Virus record (IMG/VR): IMGVR_UViG_3300031999_000135
Coordinates: 1 to 31,328 of that record
Length of the DNA stretch: 31,328 nucleotides
Origin: a virus
Reading direction: 5' to 3' (one strand)
Below are positions 23,354-31,328 of this stretch, one piece after another. The notes beneath the pieces are model-generated. The model was not told the origin of the DNA, made no database searches, and saw only the letters and a program-made list of their open reading frames with translations. The position numbers and the translations under genes were made by a program. Numbering within the stretch: the stretch's first letter is position 1; each line of letters begins with the position of its first letter.

Positions 23354-25756
23354 ATGGTAAATAAAAATTTATTAATCTTAGAACGTTCTTCTCAAAATTT
23401 ACAAAAAATAACAAGAGATGGGAAGACAATGCTCGAAGGAGTTTTTGCGGAATTTGGAGTCGAAAATCGTAATGGAAGAATATATGAAGAGAAGGAATAT
23501 CTACCTCACTTGGAGTATTTAAAGAAAGACATTCAAAACAACAATCTTCTTGGTGAACTTGATCATCCTGAAAGATTCGAAGTTGCATTAGGTAATGTTT
23601 CTCACAGAGTTTCTGAGTTATGGTACGACCAGGCAAAACGTCAAGTTTTAGGTCGTATTGAGATTTTAGATGGTACTCCAAAGGGTCAAATTGCTAAAAC
23701 ATTATTGGAAGCAGGTGTTCCGCTTTCAATTTCTTCAAGAGCTGCTGGTACAGTTAATGAAGACAAAACTGTTGCAATTCAACAGATTTATACCTATGAC
23801 TTAGTTGCTAAACCTGGTTTCGAATCAGCACAATTACACTCAGTTAATGAAAATGCAAATCCAAGACAAACTGAATTAAATTTATTAATTCAACAACTTA
23901 ATGAATCTTCTACTTCACGTAAAGAACATAGTCTCAATTCAAAATTTGGTATTATTAATGAAAACCTTTCTATTATCGATATGACAGATAAATTTCCTCA
24001 ACTTGAAATTAGAAAAGAAGCTCAAAAACTGGAAACAATTAAAATCAAAAATAATAAAAATAATCAAATGGCAGAAACAAACCCAGAAGTTATTAATGAA
24101 GAAGCTATCCAAAAATGGACACTTTTTTATAATAAAGAACTTAGCGCCATAAATGAAAAATTAGATGCAATTAAGAATGGTAGTGATACTACAAATTTAG
24201 GTGTAATTAAACAGTATATTGAAAAAATACGTAAGATTCAAGAAGATTCACTTAATTGGCAATCTGAAATCGCTAAGGCAGTTAATGAAGTTGCTACTTA
24301 TGCCGACACATTGGCAGACAAAAGTAACAAACATTACAAACTAACTAAAAAGATTGTAGAAACAGTTGACCATAATGCTAAAACACTTAATGCAACACAA
24401 GATTGGACAACTAAAGTAGCAAAAGTTACAAATGCAATCGGAGAAACAGTAGATCATAATGCAGAAATGCTTAATGGTGTTAACGAATGGACAGCCCAAA
24501 TTGCTAAGGGTGTCAACAAATTAAATGAATGGGGTGGTGAAAAAGCAAAAGCTATTAATGATATGCACGACTGGGTTGGCACTCAGGCTAAAACTATTAA
24601 TGGCATGCATGAATGGACCTCATCAATCGCAAAAAATCTTAATCATTCAGTTAATTGGACTGAAGACATGTTTGGTAGAGCAATTTCCAAAGAAGATGCA
24701 ATGAAACTTATGGAATATGTTGAAGTAGTTGCCGAATCCAAACGAAATCCAGAACTAAAACTTAAAATAGACGAAATGCTCAAAACACATTCAATCACAG
24801 CAAAGCCTCTCAACGAAGCACAACTTAAAGGTATTATGGTTATTGATACTGTAGGTAAAGTAGGAAACTACAAAACTCAGGATCTTAGTTCCAAAAATAC
24901 TGGAGTTGAATTTGATGAAAAAACCAAAACAATTATTTCAAAATTAAGAAATATTAGACTTAGTAAAGAAAAAATGCCTGTAGGTGATGATAAATTACAA
25001 ATGCCAGGCGATGTAAAACCCGAAAAAGTTGGTGATGATGGTTGCTGTAATGATCCCAAAGACCTTAAAACTGGTCTTAAACTAACAAAAGTTCTTAATG
25101 TAAGTAAAGAAGATGGCCCAACGGGTCCAGTCTCAAAACATGTAAATGATCAAAATCTTAAACTTGATGTTAAACCGGAAGGTAAACTCAAGGAAAATTT
25201 GAATAAAACTTTAGAGCTTAAGGCTCGTAGATTCAATCTTGATGAAAAACTTACTAAAATCATTGATACACTTGATAAAGAAAAAAGTGTTGACGAAGGA
25301 GTTAAATCAAGTTTTCCATTCACACAACTTTTAAGTGAAGGTGATAGAAAAAGATTCGCAGGCTTAGATGCAACCGATAAACAAAAAGTCGCTTCAGAAA
25401 TTCAAAAAGTTCCAACAACTGATTCTAAAGTAATCGTTAAATTATGGGAAAACGCTTTAACATCCAATGTAGTTGATCAACCTCTTTGGATGACATTAGC
25501 TCCTAAAGTTTACAAAGATGCTTATGATAAATCATCAGAAGCTATTAAAGAAAATATCAATGCGAAAGCAGAATTCTTTAATTTATCAACACAATATCAA
25601 ATTGACAATTTCTGGGAAACACATAGTGGTGTTATTTCAAGACCAACATTTACACTAAATGAGTCTATTACTGCTATAAGTCCAGAAGAAACAGAACAAA
25701 AAGTTGATACATTCGTTGCAGGAATAGGTGAACAAATGAAAAAATGGATATACTAA
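23354..25756 (+). CDS. Prohead protease (gp21-like) fused to scaffold protein
   Basis: An 800-residue fusion. Residues about 25-175 are a T4 gp21-type prohead serine protease: EFGVENRNGRIYE, LLGELDHPERFE (His71), and PLSISSRAAGTV (Ser127/128 as nucleophile). The remainder is scaffold-like: long helical, Lys/Glu-rich, with imperfect repeats carrying EWTxxIAK and VDHNA (about 325-445). A Met at 24068 (MAETNPEVINEEAIQKW) has an AT-rich leader and could start a separate scaffold product, as T4 makes gp21 and gp22 separately. Likely self-cleavage sites of the T4 type LxE occur (PLNEAQ). The C-terminus ends before the capsid gene. It acts in the prohead. Confidence 0.85.
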   Translation: MVNKNLLILERSSQNLQKITRDGKTMLEGVFAEFGVENRNGRIYEEKEYLPHLEYLKKDIQNNNLLGELDHPERFEVALGNVSHRVSELWYDQAKRQVLGRIEILDGTPKGQIAKTLLEAGVPLSISSRAAGTVNEDKTVAIQQIYTYDLVAKPGFESAQLHSVNENANPRQTELNLLIQQLNESSTSRKEHSLNSKFGIINENLSIIDMTDKFPQLEIRKEAQKLETIKIKNNKNNQMAETNPEVINEEAIQKWTLFYNKELSAINEKLDAIKNGSDTTNLGVIKQYIEKIRKIQEDSLNWQSEIAKAVNEVATYADTLADKSNKHYKLTKKIVETVDHNAKTLNATQDWTTKVAKVTNAIGETVDHNAEMLNGVNEWTAQIAKGVNKLNEWGGEKAKAINDMHDWVGTQAKTINGMHEWTSSIAKNLNHSVNWTEDMFGRAISKEDAMKLMEYVEVVAESKRNPELKLKIDEMLKTHSITAKPLNEAQLKGIMVIDTVGKVGNYKTQDLSSKNTGVEFDEKTKTIISKLRNIRLSKEKMPVGDDKLQMPGDVKPEKVGDDGCCNDPKDLKTGLKLTKVLNVSKEDGPTGPVSKHVNDQNLKLDVKPEGKLKENLNKTLELKARRFNLDEKLTKIIDTLDKEKSVDEGVKSSFPFTQLLSEGDRKRFAGLDATDKQKVASEIQKVPTTDSKVIVKLWENALTSNVVDQPLWMTLAPKVYKDAYDKSSEAIKENINAKAEFFNLSTQYQIDNFWETHSGVISRPTFTLNESITAISPEETEQKVDTFVAGIGEQMKKWIY

Positions 25757-25829
25757 ACTAATGCAATAAGTATTAAAAATTAAAGTTTTGTTAAAAATAA
25801 ATAAAACAAAAATAAAATAAACTAAATAA

Positions 25830-27602
25830 ATGAAACAATTAAACGAACAACAAATCGTGCAAAAATGGTCTCCAATGATAGAGTCGGTTACAGGTCTTAA
25901 AGACAAAAATAGACTTTCATGGATTTCTAAATATGCACACTTTCATGCATTGAATGAAGCTGCAATGGGCGGTGTTAACCAACCTTATGCTACTCTTTAC
26001 AATGTTCCAGGCGTTGGTAGTGTAGTTCCTGCTACTTTAGCAGCTACAACTGGTGCTCAACAAACTAGCTTAACAGCAAGAGGTTCTGGCGACAAATGGC
26101 CCGCACTTCTTCCTATGGCTCTTCAGGTAGCTGCAAGAACAATCGGTTTCGACCTTGTTAATGTAGTTCCTATGCCAGGTCCAACAGGAGTTATTTCCTA
26201 TTTGGATTATGTATACGCAGGTGGTAAACAACCTTATGGTGCACAACCAGCAAGAAGTATTGCTACTGCTAATCCAGCAACTGTTGCTGGTACAGCTGCT
26301 TATGCACTTAATGAAGCTCCTTTGGCATTCAAAGTTCAATTTGTTACAACTGACGCATCAGTAGTAGCCCTTAAAGCTGCTTTAGTTGCAGGTGGTAAGG
26401 GTACACCAATATTTTTTGATGCTGCTGATACTTCAACTGGAACAACAACTTTAAATGCTAAGTATATTGGTCTTTCAAGAATTGATGGTTTTCCAATGTT
26501 TAAAACAGGAACATTTAAAGGTACTAATGCTAATTTAGCAAGTATTTTTGATGGTTCAAACTTTGCTATGGCTGGTGGTGTAGGTACTGTTATGGCTACA
26601 TATCCTTCACTTATTTCTACACTAGAAGATCAAGTTCAAGGTTTCACAGGCGCAGGTCAAACTGATAATGATAGTTGGGAAGGCACATTTGTAGCCGGAA
26701 CTTCACTTTATGAACCTATGGAACGTGGAGTTGGTGAAATGGAATATCCAAGAGCTCTTGGCTTACAGGTATTCACAAAATTCATCGCAGTTGGAACTTA
26801 TCAAGTTTCCGTTTCTGTAACTCAAGAACAAATTCAAGATCTTAATAAACAATGGGGTATTGATGTTATCGCTATGGTTGAAAACGCTGGTATCAACGAA
26901 ATCAGTCAAAGTATTAACAAACACATCCTTTCAAGATTATTCGGTCTTGGTTGGTTAAATCACCTTAATGCTTATACAGTTGAAGGTATCAACCTTAACA
27001 TGAACTGTACTTCTACTGGTGCTCTTACTTCAACATCTTATGCTTATCCTGCAGATGGTGCAGTTGCAACAGACACTATGAGCATTCCAGGTTTTGTTAC
27101 CTATGCATCCGTAGTTGGAGCAACTTTCGAAAACCAAGATACTCTTATCAAGAGAATCATGGCTAACATCCTTGCAGCTGGTAATGTTGTTATGCAACGT
27201 GGTCGTAGAGGTCCTGCAAACTTTATCGTTACAAACCTTAAACTTGCAACAGCTCTTCAAAGCAATGCTCAATACTCATTCTCACCTATCACTAATACAT
27301 TTACTCAGTCAAACGGTTCGTTGTATCCTCTTGGAACAATAGCTGGTATGACTCTTTATGTAGATCCTAATATGATCTATTCTGACACTAGAGTACTTGT
27401 TGGACGTAAAGGTGCAGCAGATGAACCAGGTGTGGTATTCGCTCCTTATCTTATGGCTGAAAGTGTTAAGCTTATCACTGAAGGTACAGGTGCTCCAAAG
27501 GTTATCATCAAATCAAGATATGCTCTTGTAGATGCAGGTTTCCATCCAGAAACTCAGTACATAACTTTATTCTTCCACACTAACAGTGGTGCTATTATCT
27601 AA
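25830..27602 (+). CDS. Major capsid protein (T4 gp23-like)
   Basis: A 590-residue T4-type major head protein. The N-terminal 43 residues are a charged helical propeptide (QQIVQKWSPMIESVTGLKD) ending in LNE before Ala44, fitting the T4 protease rule (L/I)xE. The core has WPALLPMALQVAARTIGFDL, VVPMPGPTGVISYLDYVYAG and, near the C-terminus, VDAGFHPETQYITLFF, all gp23-like. It is longer than T4 gp23 (521). HK97-fold. It ends 18 bases before a strong terminator. Its codon use is less AT-rich (more third-position C/G) than the accessory genes, as expected for highly expressed protein. Confidence 0.93.
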   Translation: MKQLNEQQIVQKWSPMIESVTGLKDKNRLSWISKYAHFHALNEAAMGGVNQPYATLYNVPGVGSVVPATLAATTGAQQTSLTARGSGDKWPALLPMALQVAARTIGFDLVNVVPMPGPTGVISYLDYVYAGGKQPYGAQPARSIATANPATVAGTAAYALNEAPLAFKVQFVTTDASVVALKAALVAGGKGTPIFFDAADTSTGTTTLNAKYIGLSRIDGFPMFKTGTFKGTNANLASIFDGSNFAMAGGVGTVMATYPSLISTLEDQVQGFTGAGQTDNDSWEGTFVAGTSLYEPMERGVGEMEYPRALGLQVFTKFIAVGTYQVSVSVTQEQIQDLNKQWGIDVIAMVENAGINEISQSINKHILSRLFGLGWLNHLNAYTVEGINLNMNCTSTGALTSTSYAYPADGAVATDTMSIPGFVTYASVVGATFENQDTLIKRIMANILAAGNVVMQRGRRGPANFIVTNLKLATALQSNAQYSFSPITNTFTQSNGSLYPLGTIAGMTLYVDPNMIYSDTRVLVGRKGAADEPGVVFAPYLMAESVKLITEGTGAPKVIIKSRYALVDAGFHPETQYITLFFHTNSGAII

Positions 27603-27620
27603 AAATTAGATTTAACTAAT

Positions 27621-27652
27621 AAAAAAAGAGAGACATATGTCTCTCTTTTTTT
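27621..27652 (+). terminator. Rho-independent terminator after the capsid gene
   Basis: AAAAAGAGAGACAT/ATGTCTCTCTTTTT, a perfect 28-base inverted repeat followed by T. One of the strongest hairpins in the window. Confidence 0.93.
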
Positions 27653-27712
27653 ATGTTTAAATTTAAAACTTAAAGTGATAATATTATATAATATAAAACA
27701 TTATAAAAAGAG

Positions 27713-27734
27713 TTCTTTTTTTATATGAATATAT
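27713..27734 (+). promoter_or_regulatory. Late-type promoter motif (copy A)
   Basis: 22 bases: TTCTTTTTTTAT, A, TGAATATAT. It differs in one base from copy B at 28976-28997. It lies only five bases before the start of the next gene and just after a terminator. Presumed late promoter. Confidence 0.6.
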
Positions 27735-27739
27735 GAAAA

Positions 27740-28945
27740 ATGAAAATTGAAAAATGTCCAATTTCTAATAGCACTGAATCTGTAGAATATTTAAATTTAG
27801 GGAATATTCCATTGGTAAATAACTTATGCGAAACAAGAGAAGAATCTCTTTTTTCTCAAAAATTCCCATTAGCTATTCAATTTTTTCCTAAAAGTTCACT
27901 TACATGTCTTACTGAAATTGTTAACAAAGATAATTTATTTCTTAATTATCTTTACAGATCAGGAGTAAATAAGCCATATCTTGATCATTGCGAAAAAATG
28001 TATGAATATTTGTCTAGATATATTGATTTTAAAACTGGAGATCTTGTCGTAGATATTGGAGGTAATGATGGTGCATTACTTTCTATTTTTAAAAAAGAAA
28101 ATCAATCACTTCATTATATTAACATTGATTGTGCAAAAACTTTTATTGAAGATAATAAAAAACTGGGTATTGAATACATTAATGAATATTTTGATAATAA
28201 AACACAGTTTCTATATAAAGCTAAATTAATAATTTCTACTAATGTATTTCAACATAATGAAGAAATTCGTTCATTTGTTAAAGGAATACAAAGAAATCTT
28301 TCAGTAGAAGGAATTTGGTGTTTAGAATTTCCTTATATTCTAACAACTTTAGCTAATGATAATTACGATCAAGTTTATCATGAGCATGTTTATTACTATT
28401 GCTTGCGAAATATTTTAGATCTTTTAGATCAAGAAGGTTTAAAAGTTATAAATGTTTCTTATCATGATATGCATGCAGGAACATTAAGAGTTTTAAGTGC
28501 TAAAAAATCTTCACAAAAACAACCAGATAGCACAATTGAATCTTTTTTAAACTTAGAGAAAACTTTAACTACAGAATATTGTATAAAATGGGGAAAGCGT
28601 ACTCATGAAAAGATTCAAATATTTAAAGATTTTTTAACTAATTTTCTTTCTAAAGGATATACTGTTGCATGTTTTGGAGCAGCTGCAAAAGGATGTGTAT
28701 TTTTAAATACATGTGGGGTTGATTATACAATGATAAAATTCATTATTGATGATACTCCGTTTAAACAAGGTAAATATGTTCCAGGCACAGGAATTCAAGT
28801 AGTAAGTAGAGAAGTATTAAAAGATAATAAGATAGATTATATTTTAATTTTAGCACATAATTTTAGAGATTATATTATCAAATCTTTAGAAGGAGAATAT
28901 AGCGGTAAATTTATAGTAATGTTTCCTAATATAAAAATAATTTAA
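27740..28945 (+). CDS. NDP-sugar C-methyltransferase-like protein
   Basis: A 401-residue SAM-dependent methyltransferase with the three-domain layout of sugar C-methyltransferases (TylC3/NovU type). N-terminal putative zinc domain (CPISNSTESVEYLNLGNIPL); central Rossmann methyltransferase with motif I VVDIGGNDGALLSIF (about 98-112); YDQVYHEHVYYYCLRN (about 210-225), the family's His-Glu-His signature; C-terminal domain with a nucleotide-like VACFGAAAKGC (about 311-321). The usual role is methylation of an NDP-hexose. Zinc ligands beyond the first Cys are incomplete, so this part may be degenerate. It is driven by a late-type motif, suggesting sugar decoration of the virion. Confidence 0.82.
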   Translation: MKIEKCPISNSTESVEYLNLGNIPLVNNLCETREESLFSQKFPLAIQFFPKSSLTCLTEIVNKDNLFLNYLYRSGVNKPYLDHCEKMYEYLSRYIDFKTGDLVVDIGGNDGALLSIFKKENQSLHYINIDCAKTFIEDNKKLGIEYINEYFDNKTQFLYKAKLIISTNVFQHNEEIRSFVKGIQRNLSVEGIWCLEFPYILTTLANDNYDQVYHEHVYYYCLRNILDLLDQEGLKVINVSYHDMHAGTLRVLSAKKSSQKQPDSTIESFLNLEKTLTTEYCIKWGKRTHEKIQIFKDFLTNFLSKGYTVACFGAAAKGCVFLNTCGVDYTMIKFIIDDTPFKQGKYVPGTGIQVVSREVLKDNKIDYILILAHNFRDYIIKSLEGEYSGKFIVMFPNIKII

Positions 28946-28975
28946 TGTAATTTAAAATATAGATAGTTCATTTCT

Positions 28976-28997
28976 TTCTTTTTTTATGTGAATATAT
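28976..28997 (+). promoter_or_regulatory. Late-type promoter motif (copy B)
   Basis: TTCTTTTTTTAT, G, TGAATATAT, a 22-base motif with one difference from copy A. It lies 32 bases upstream of the next gene. Confidence 0.6.
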
Positions 28998-29028
28998 ACA
29001 ATAAAAAAATATAAAATAATATAATAAA

Positions 29029-29691
29029 ATGGATATTCAAAAAACAAATACTGAATTAACATCAGATGTAAGTATTGTAAATAATAGAATAGATGGTCTT
29101 ATGACTGGTGATGTTACAATAAGTATAGCTTATATGGATGGATCTATGGCAGCTATAGTAAATGTGATAAATGCTTCAACCAATACAGCCTTTAGCACAA
29201 GAGATGCATCATTAGTAAAATTAATAAATAAAGATACTTCAATTTGGGTTAAATTTGGAAGTGTTGATACATCACTATTAAATCTTGGTTATGGAGATGT
29301 TTCTACTTGGGTTAAATTTGGAAGTGTTGATACTTCATTATTAAATCTTGGATACAAGGATGTTTCTACTTGGGTTAAATTTGGAAGTGTTGATACATCA
29401 CTATTAAATCTTGGTTATGGAGATGTTTCTACTTGGGTTAAATTTGGAAGTGTTGATACATCACTATTGAATTTAGGAAATAAAGATGCTTCAATATATA
29501 CTTATGCAAATGTAATGAATGCTTCAGTTGGAGCAGTTGCAAGACTTAAAACTATAGGATCATATCTAGCTGGTTTAAAGAATGCTAGTTATGGTAATGG
29601 TTATATGTTTCAACAAGATTCTTCACTTTATATAAACTGGGGAGCAAATCAATGGATATCTATAGCATGTATATCAACCAATTTTGGATAA
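29029..29691 (+). CDS. Repeat-containing virion-type protein
   Basis: A 220-residue protein, Asp/Ser/Thr/Asn-rich and low in Lys, as in phage tail fibres or adhesins. Four tandem 21-residue repeats (residues about 73-156; WVKFGSVDTSLLNLG then YGDVST or a variant) make up the middle. Shorter DASL/DTSI motifs before them extend the pattern, so a trimeric beta or coiled fibre is plausible. The C-terminal part (GSYLAGLKNASYGNGYMFQQ then DSSLYINWGANQWISI) looks like a globular tip. No known family. It is preceded by a late-type motif and followed by a terminator. Confidence 0.65.
   Translation: MDIQKTNTELTSDVSIVNNRIDGLMTGDVTISIAYMDGSMAAIVNVINASTNTAFSTRDASLVKLINKDTSIWVKFGSVDTSLLNLGYGDVSTWVKFGSVDTSLLNLGYKDVSTWVKFGSVDTSLLNLGYGDVSTWVKFGSVDTSLLNLGNKDASIYTYANVMNASVGAVARLKTIGSYLAGLKNASYGNGYMFQQDSSLYINWGANQWISIACISTNFG
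29245..29496 (+). repeat. Four tandem 63-base repeats
   Basis: Units at 29245-29307, 29308-29370, 29371-29433 and 29434-29496, each 21 codons. The first three are almost identical at DNA level, the last diverges at its end. Prone to length change. Confidence 0.92.
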
Positions 29692-29695
29692 AATT

Positions 29696-29723
29696 AAAAG
29701 AGGAACTTAAGTTCCTCTTTTTT
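29696..29723. terminator. Bidirectional terminator between convergent genes
   Basis: AAAAGAGGAACTT/AAGTTCCTCTTTT, a perfect inverted repeat with T on one side and A on the other. It lies between the plus fibre gene and the minus FkbM gene. Confidence 0.92.
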
Positions 29724-29726
29724 ATT

Positions 29727-30386
29727 CTATTTTTTTAATTTAACAAATACATCATCTGCTTCTAATTTTCCAATTAATCGATAGCCTTTTGAGGTTATAA
29801 ATGCTGTTTGAATAGGATCATTAAAATTATTTTCAATAGTTATGATTTTTATGTTAAATTTATCAAAATCAATACTTTTTACAATAGCAAATTCATTTCC
29901 TTCAGTATCTATACTTAAATAGTCTATATCGAATATATTATTTTTTTCTAATACCTCATTTAATACTACACAAGGAATTTCCGTTTCAACTATTTTACCT
30001 CCTAATGTTTTAACTTCACGTTCTATTCTTTCTCTGTGACGTGGGTCATGATATTCAGTTATTCCGCTTAACATATTTGATGGACCATCTACAAAAGTAA
30101 ATTTAAACGAAGATTCTTTTTCAGCAACGCCTGCATTTATTTTTATACAGTTTCTAGTTTTATCAAGTTTTGTAAATATAGAAGGAATTGGTTCAAAACA
30201 TATTCCAGTCCACCCCAATTCTTTCTCGAGATAATAAGTGTTAGACAAAGAAATTCCATCATTAGCACCAATATCTATAAATACTCCATTGCGTTTATTA
30301 TTAAAATACGATAGTACAAAAGCATCCTGACCACTTTGACTATATTTCTTATTCATTATATATAACGTATACATTAAATTATCCAT
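29727..30386 (-). CDS. FkbM-family methyltransferase
   Basis: A 219-residue SAM-dependent methyltransferase of the FkbM (Methyltransf_21) family: YSQSGQDAFVLSYF, then GVFIDIGANDGISLSNTYYL (SAM motif I), WTGICFEPIPSIF (motif II, FEP), and YLSIDTEGNEFAIV (the DTEG-E signature). Possible starts are the Met at 30386 or the one ten codons later (MNKKYSQSG). FkbM enzymes O-methylate sugars, among others. It begins four bases after the glycosyltransferase stop in a minus-strand run. Likely works with that enzyme on a glycan. Confidence 0.88.
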   Translation of the reverse strand: MDNLMYTLYIMNKKYSQSGQDAFVLSYFNNKRNGVFIDIGANDGISLSNTYYLEKELGWTGICFEPIPSIFTKLDKTRNCIKINAGVAEKESSFKFTFVDGPSNMLSGITEYHDPRHRERIEREVKTLGGKIVETEIPCVVLNEVLEKNNIFDIDYLSIDTEGNEFAIVKSIDFDKFNIKIITIENNFNDPIQTAFITSKGYRLIGKLEADDVFVKLKK

Positions 30387-30390
30387 GATT

Positions 30391-31128
30391 CTATTTTATT
30401 TGTCCTCTATGATGATTAAATAATTGATTATATGGTGAATTAGTGAAAAGATTTTTTTCTTCATCTCCCCACTGAGTTGGATCTCTATAAAGTTCCAAGT
30501 TATTTTTTAGACTTAAAAGTGATAATACTGATTGATCATGACGATGTTCTTTAAATCCAGAAAGATTTAGTTGTCCCATCATATTAGGATCATCGGTAAC
30601 TATTCTCGGGTCTCTTAAGTATCTTAGATATTTTTTCAAATACTCTATATTTTCATCTGTTTTCTTCCAAAGTGAAACTGCTCCATTTGTTAAAATACCA
30701 TCCCAATATTTTTTTTCATCACATTCAGTTAAAATAAAACAGTCTCTTTTTGTCCACATTCTATTTATATGCGGGCCCGGTACTTTAAATAACATCTTGC
30801 CACCATTAGGGTTATCGAGAGTGATTTCAAATAATGGGTTAAGGTTACCTATTACTTCTAAACCTGCGTCACTGTACATCACTATATCACCATATTCTAA
30901 TTCACCTAAAGTTTCTAAAATGATATAAGGTTTCCAAATCCAATAACCAGCGCCTCGAGGTTGACTAAGAATGTATTGATTCTTTTTCCAAAATTCAGTT
31001 AACTTAATGTTATCTTGAGTATACCCTATAAATTCATCTACTTTACCTACATCAAGAGTAGTTTGAGCCAATAGTTTTAAGCTTGGATAATATCTCTCGT
31101 TTGCAAATGATATGTGTATCCTTTTCAT
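30391..31128 (-). CDS. Putative glycosyltransferase
   Basis: A 245-residue protein that resembles short capsular/surface glycosyltransferases of GT-A type: GAGYWIWKPYIILETLG (about 59-75), IVMYSDAGLEV (about 82-92; the D-x-G acidic donor-binding site), NGGKMLFKVPG, and TNGAVSLWKKTDENIEY. The WKPY..YSDAG order is common in such enzymes encoded near capsule clusters and in phages. Donor and acceptor are unknown. It overlaps the preceding minus gene by four bases (ATGA) and is followed by the FkbM methyltransferase. Confidence 0.7.
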   Translation of the reverse strand: MKRIHISFANERYYPSLKLLAQTTLDVGKVDEFIGYTQDNIKLTEFWKKNQYILSQPRGAGYWIWKPYIILETLGELEYGDIVMYSDAGLEVIGNLNPLFEITLDNPNGGKMLFKVPGPHINRMWTKRDCFILTECDEKKYWDGILTNGAVSLWKKTDENIEYLKKYLRYLRDPRIVTDDPNMMGQLNLSGFKEHRHDQSVLSLLSLKNNLELYRDPTQWGDEEKNLFTNSPYNQLFNHHRGQIK

Positions 31129-31328
31129 ATAATTAATCTTTCTTCATTATGTTTATTATCATGTAATAACAAATCTGTATATCTTTTTTTTATAATCTCT
31201 TTATTTTTAGCTCCACATGTTTCAAGCCATTCATATTTATCATGGTTATTTTCAGTATAAACTTCTTGACGTGAGCCGCCCCATTCTTCTTTTGAATACC
31301 ATTTTATCCAAAACAATCCACTTACCCA
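31125..31328 (-). CDS. Partial protein, C-terminal end of a gene running out of the window
   Basis: The frame is open to the right-hand window edge with no ATG inside; the visible part is about 67 residues, including FWIKWYSKEEWGGSRQEVY and a basic C-terminus (KHNEERLII). The start lies beyond 31328 (a TTG at 31316 is a poor candidate). Its TGA overlaps the start of the glycosyltransferase, so it is part of the same operon. Not recognised; the Trp/Tyr-rich part fits a sugar-binding or glycosyltransferase end. Confidence 0.55.
   Translation of the reverse strand, partial: WVSGLFWIKWYSKEEWGGSRQEVYTENNHDKYEWLETCGAKNKEIIKKRYTDLLLHDNKHNEERLII

Noticed and set aside
23352-23681. Minus-strand ORF opposite the prohead protease
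   Set aside because: Shadow of the protease-coding frame, whose catalytic motifs are conserved.
26070-27272. Minus-strand ORFs inside the capsid gene
   Set aside because: Cys-rich nonsense proteins that mirror the gp23-like frame.
1-31328. Genome-wide stop-codon reassignment
   Set aside because: Only one gene carries an internal TAG, others (14755, 21081) seem to end at TAG, and TGA also ends several genes; no suppressor tRNA seen in this window.

Overview
The window is a piece of a large, strongly AT-rich tailed-phage genome of the T4-like (myovirus) type whose host is most likely a member of the Bacteroidota. The phage call rests on a gp21-type prohead protease fused to a scaffold (23354-25756) followed by a gp23-type major capsid protein (25830-27602). 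The host call rests on weak or absent Shine-Dalgarno sites, TAnnTTTG-like -7 boxes, a Bacteroidota-style lipobox-free signal peptide ending in FAQ, and protein families common in that phylum. No host chromosomal backbone is seen.

Layout. 1-7340: small accessory genes (secreted protein, PspC, membrane M23 peptidase, HExxH membrane protein, a xSEL tetrapeptide-repeat protein, an HD hydrolase, small membrane proteins), two isolated tRNAs (Arg-ACG, Gly-GCC) and a phage copy of translation initiation factor IF-1 (infA, 6451-6693). 7366-8858: an RNA-gene island that starts with what I read as a miniature RNase P RNA (rnpB, 7366-7586), ends about 4 bases before a tRNA-Thr with a 43-base insertion in its D-loop, and continues with tRNAs Thr-UGU, Ser-UGA, Ser-CGA, Ser-GCU, Thr-CGU and Ser-GGA. 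8885-14413: small genes including a lone type I-C-like CRISPR repeat (9921-9949), a guanylate-kinase-like protein, a tRNA-Arg(UCG)-like RNA with its arms in an unusual order (10795-10870), four paralogues with an N-terminal HSxxDxITNSST signature (11306-13615) and a SpoT/MESH1-like HD hydrolase. 14474-18263: small genes around a radical SAM enzyme broken into two genes by a split intein placed exactly at the third cluster cysteine (15301-16716). 18271-21815: an undecaprenyl-phosphate sugar transferase, a calcineurin-like phosphatase, a pair of near-identical promoter regions, and a GC-richer cassette. 21912-23034 (minus): a DNA-repair glycosylase-like protein and a GIY-YIG homing endonuclease. 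23354-31328: capsid genes, then a C-methyltransferase, a repeat-rich virion-type protein, and minus-strand FkbM methyltransferase and glycosyltransferase genes.

How it works together. Three layers of translation (tRNA processing by rnpB, tRNA supply biased to Ser/Thr/Arg, and initiation by IF-1) are encoded within about 4 kb, which suggests a phage translation-takeover programme. The rnpB/tRNA arrangement is tight enough that RNase P cleavage of the first tRNA would also define the 3' end of the RNase P RNA itself. All ten tRNAs carry only C74 of the CCA tail, and the RNase P RNA seems to lack the P15 loop that binds CCA. A separate glycan theme (sugar transferase, C- and FkbM methyltransferases, glycosyltransferase) suggests modification of the virion or of host surface sugars. 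Three recurrent upstream motifs look like three promoter classes: TGTCAAA-N9-TATATT, GATATATAAAATAAA, and a late-type motif TTCTTTTTTTAT-purine-TGAATATAT. Family assignments come from reading motifs by eye; no search could be run.
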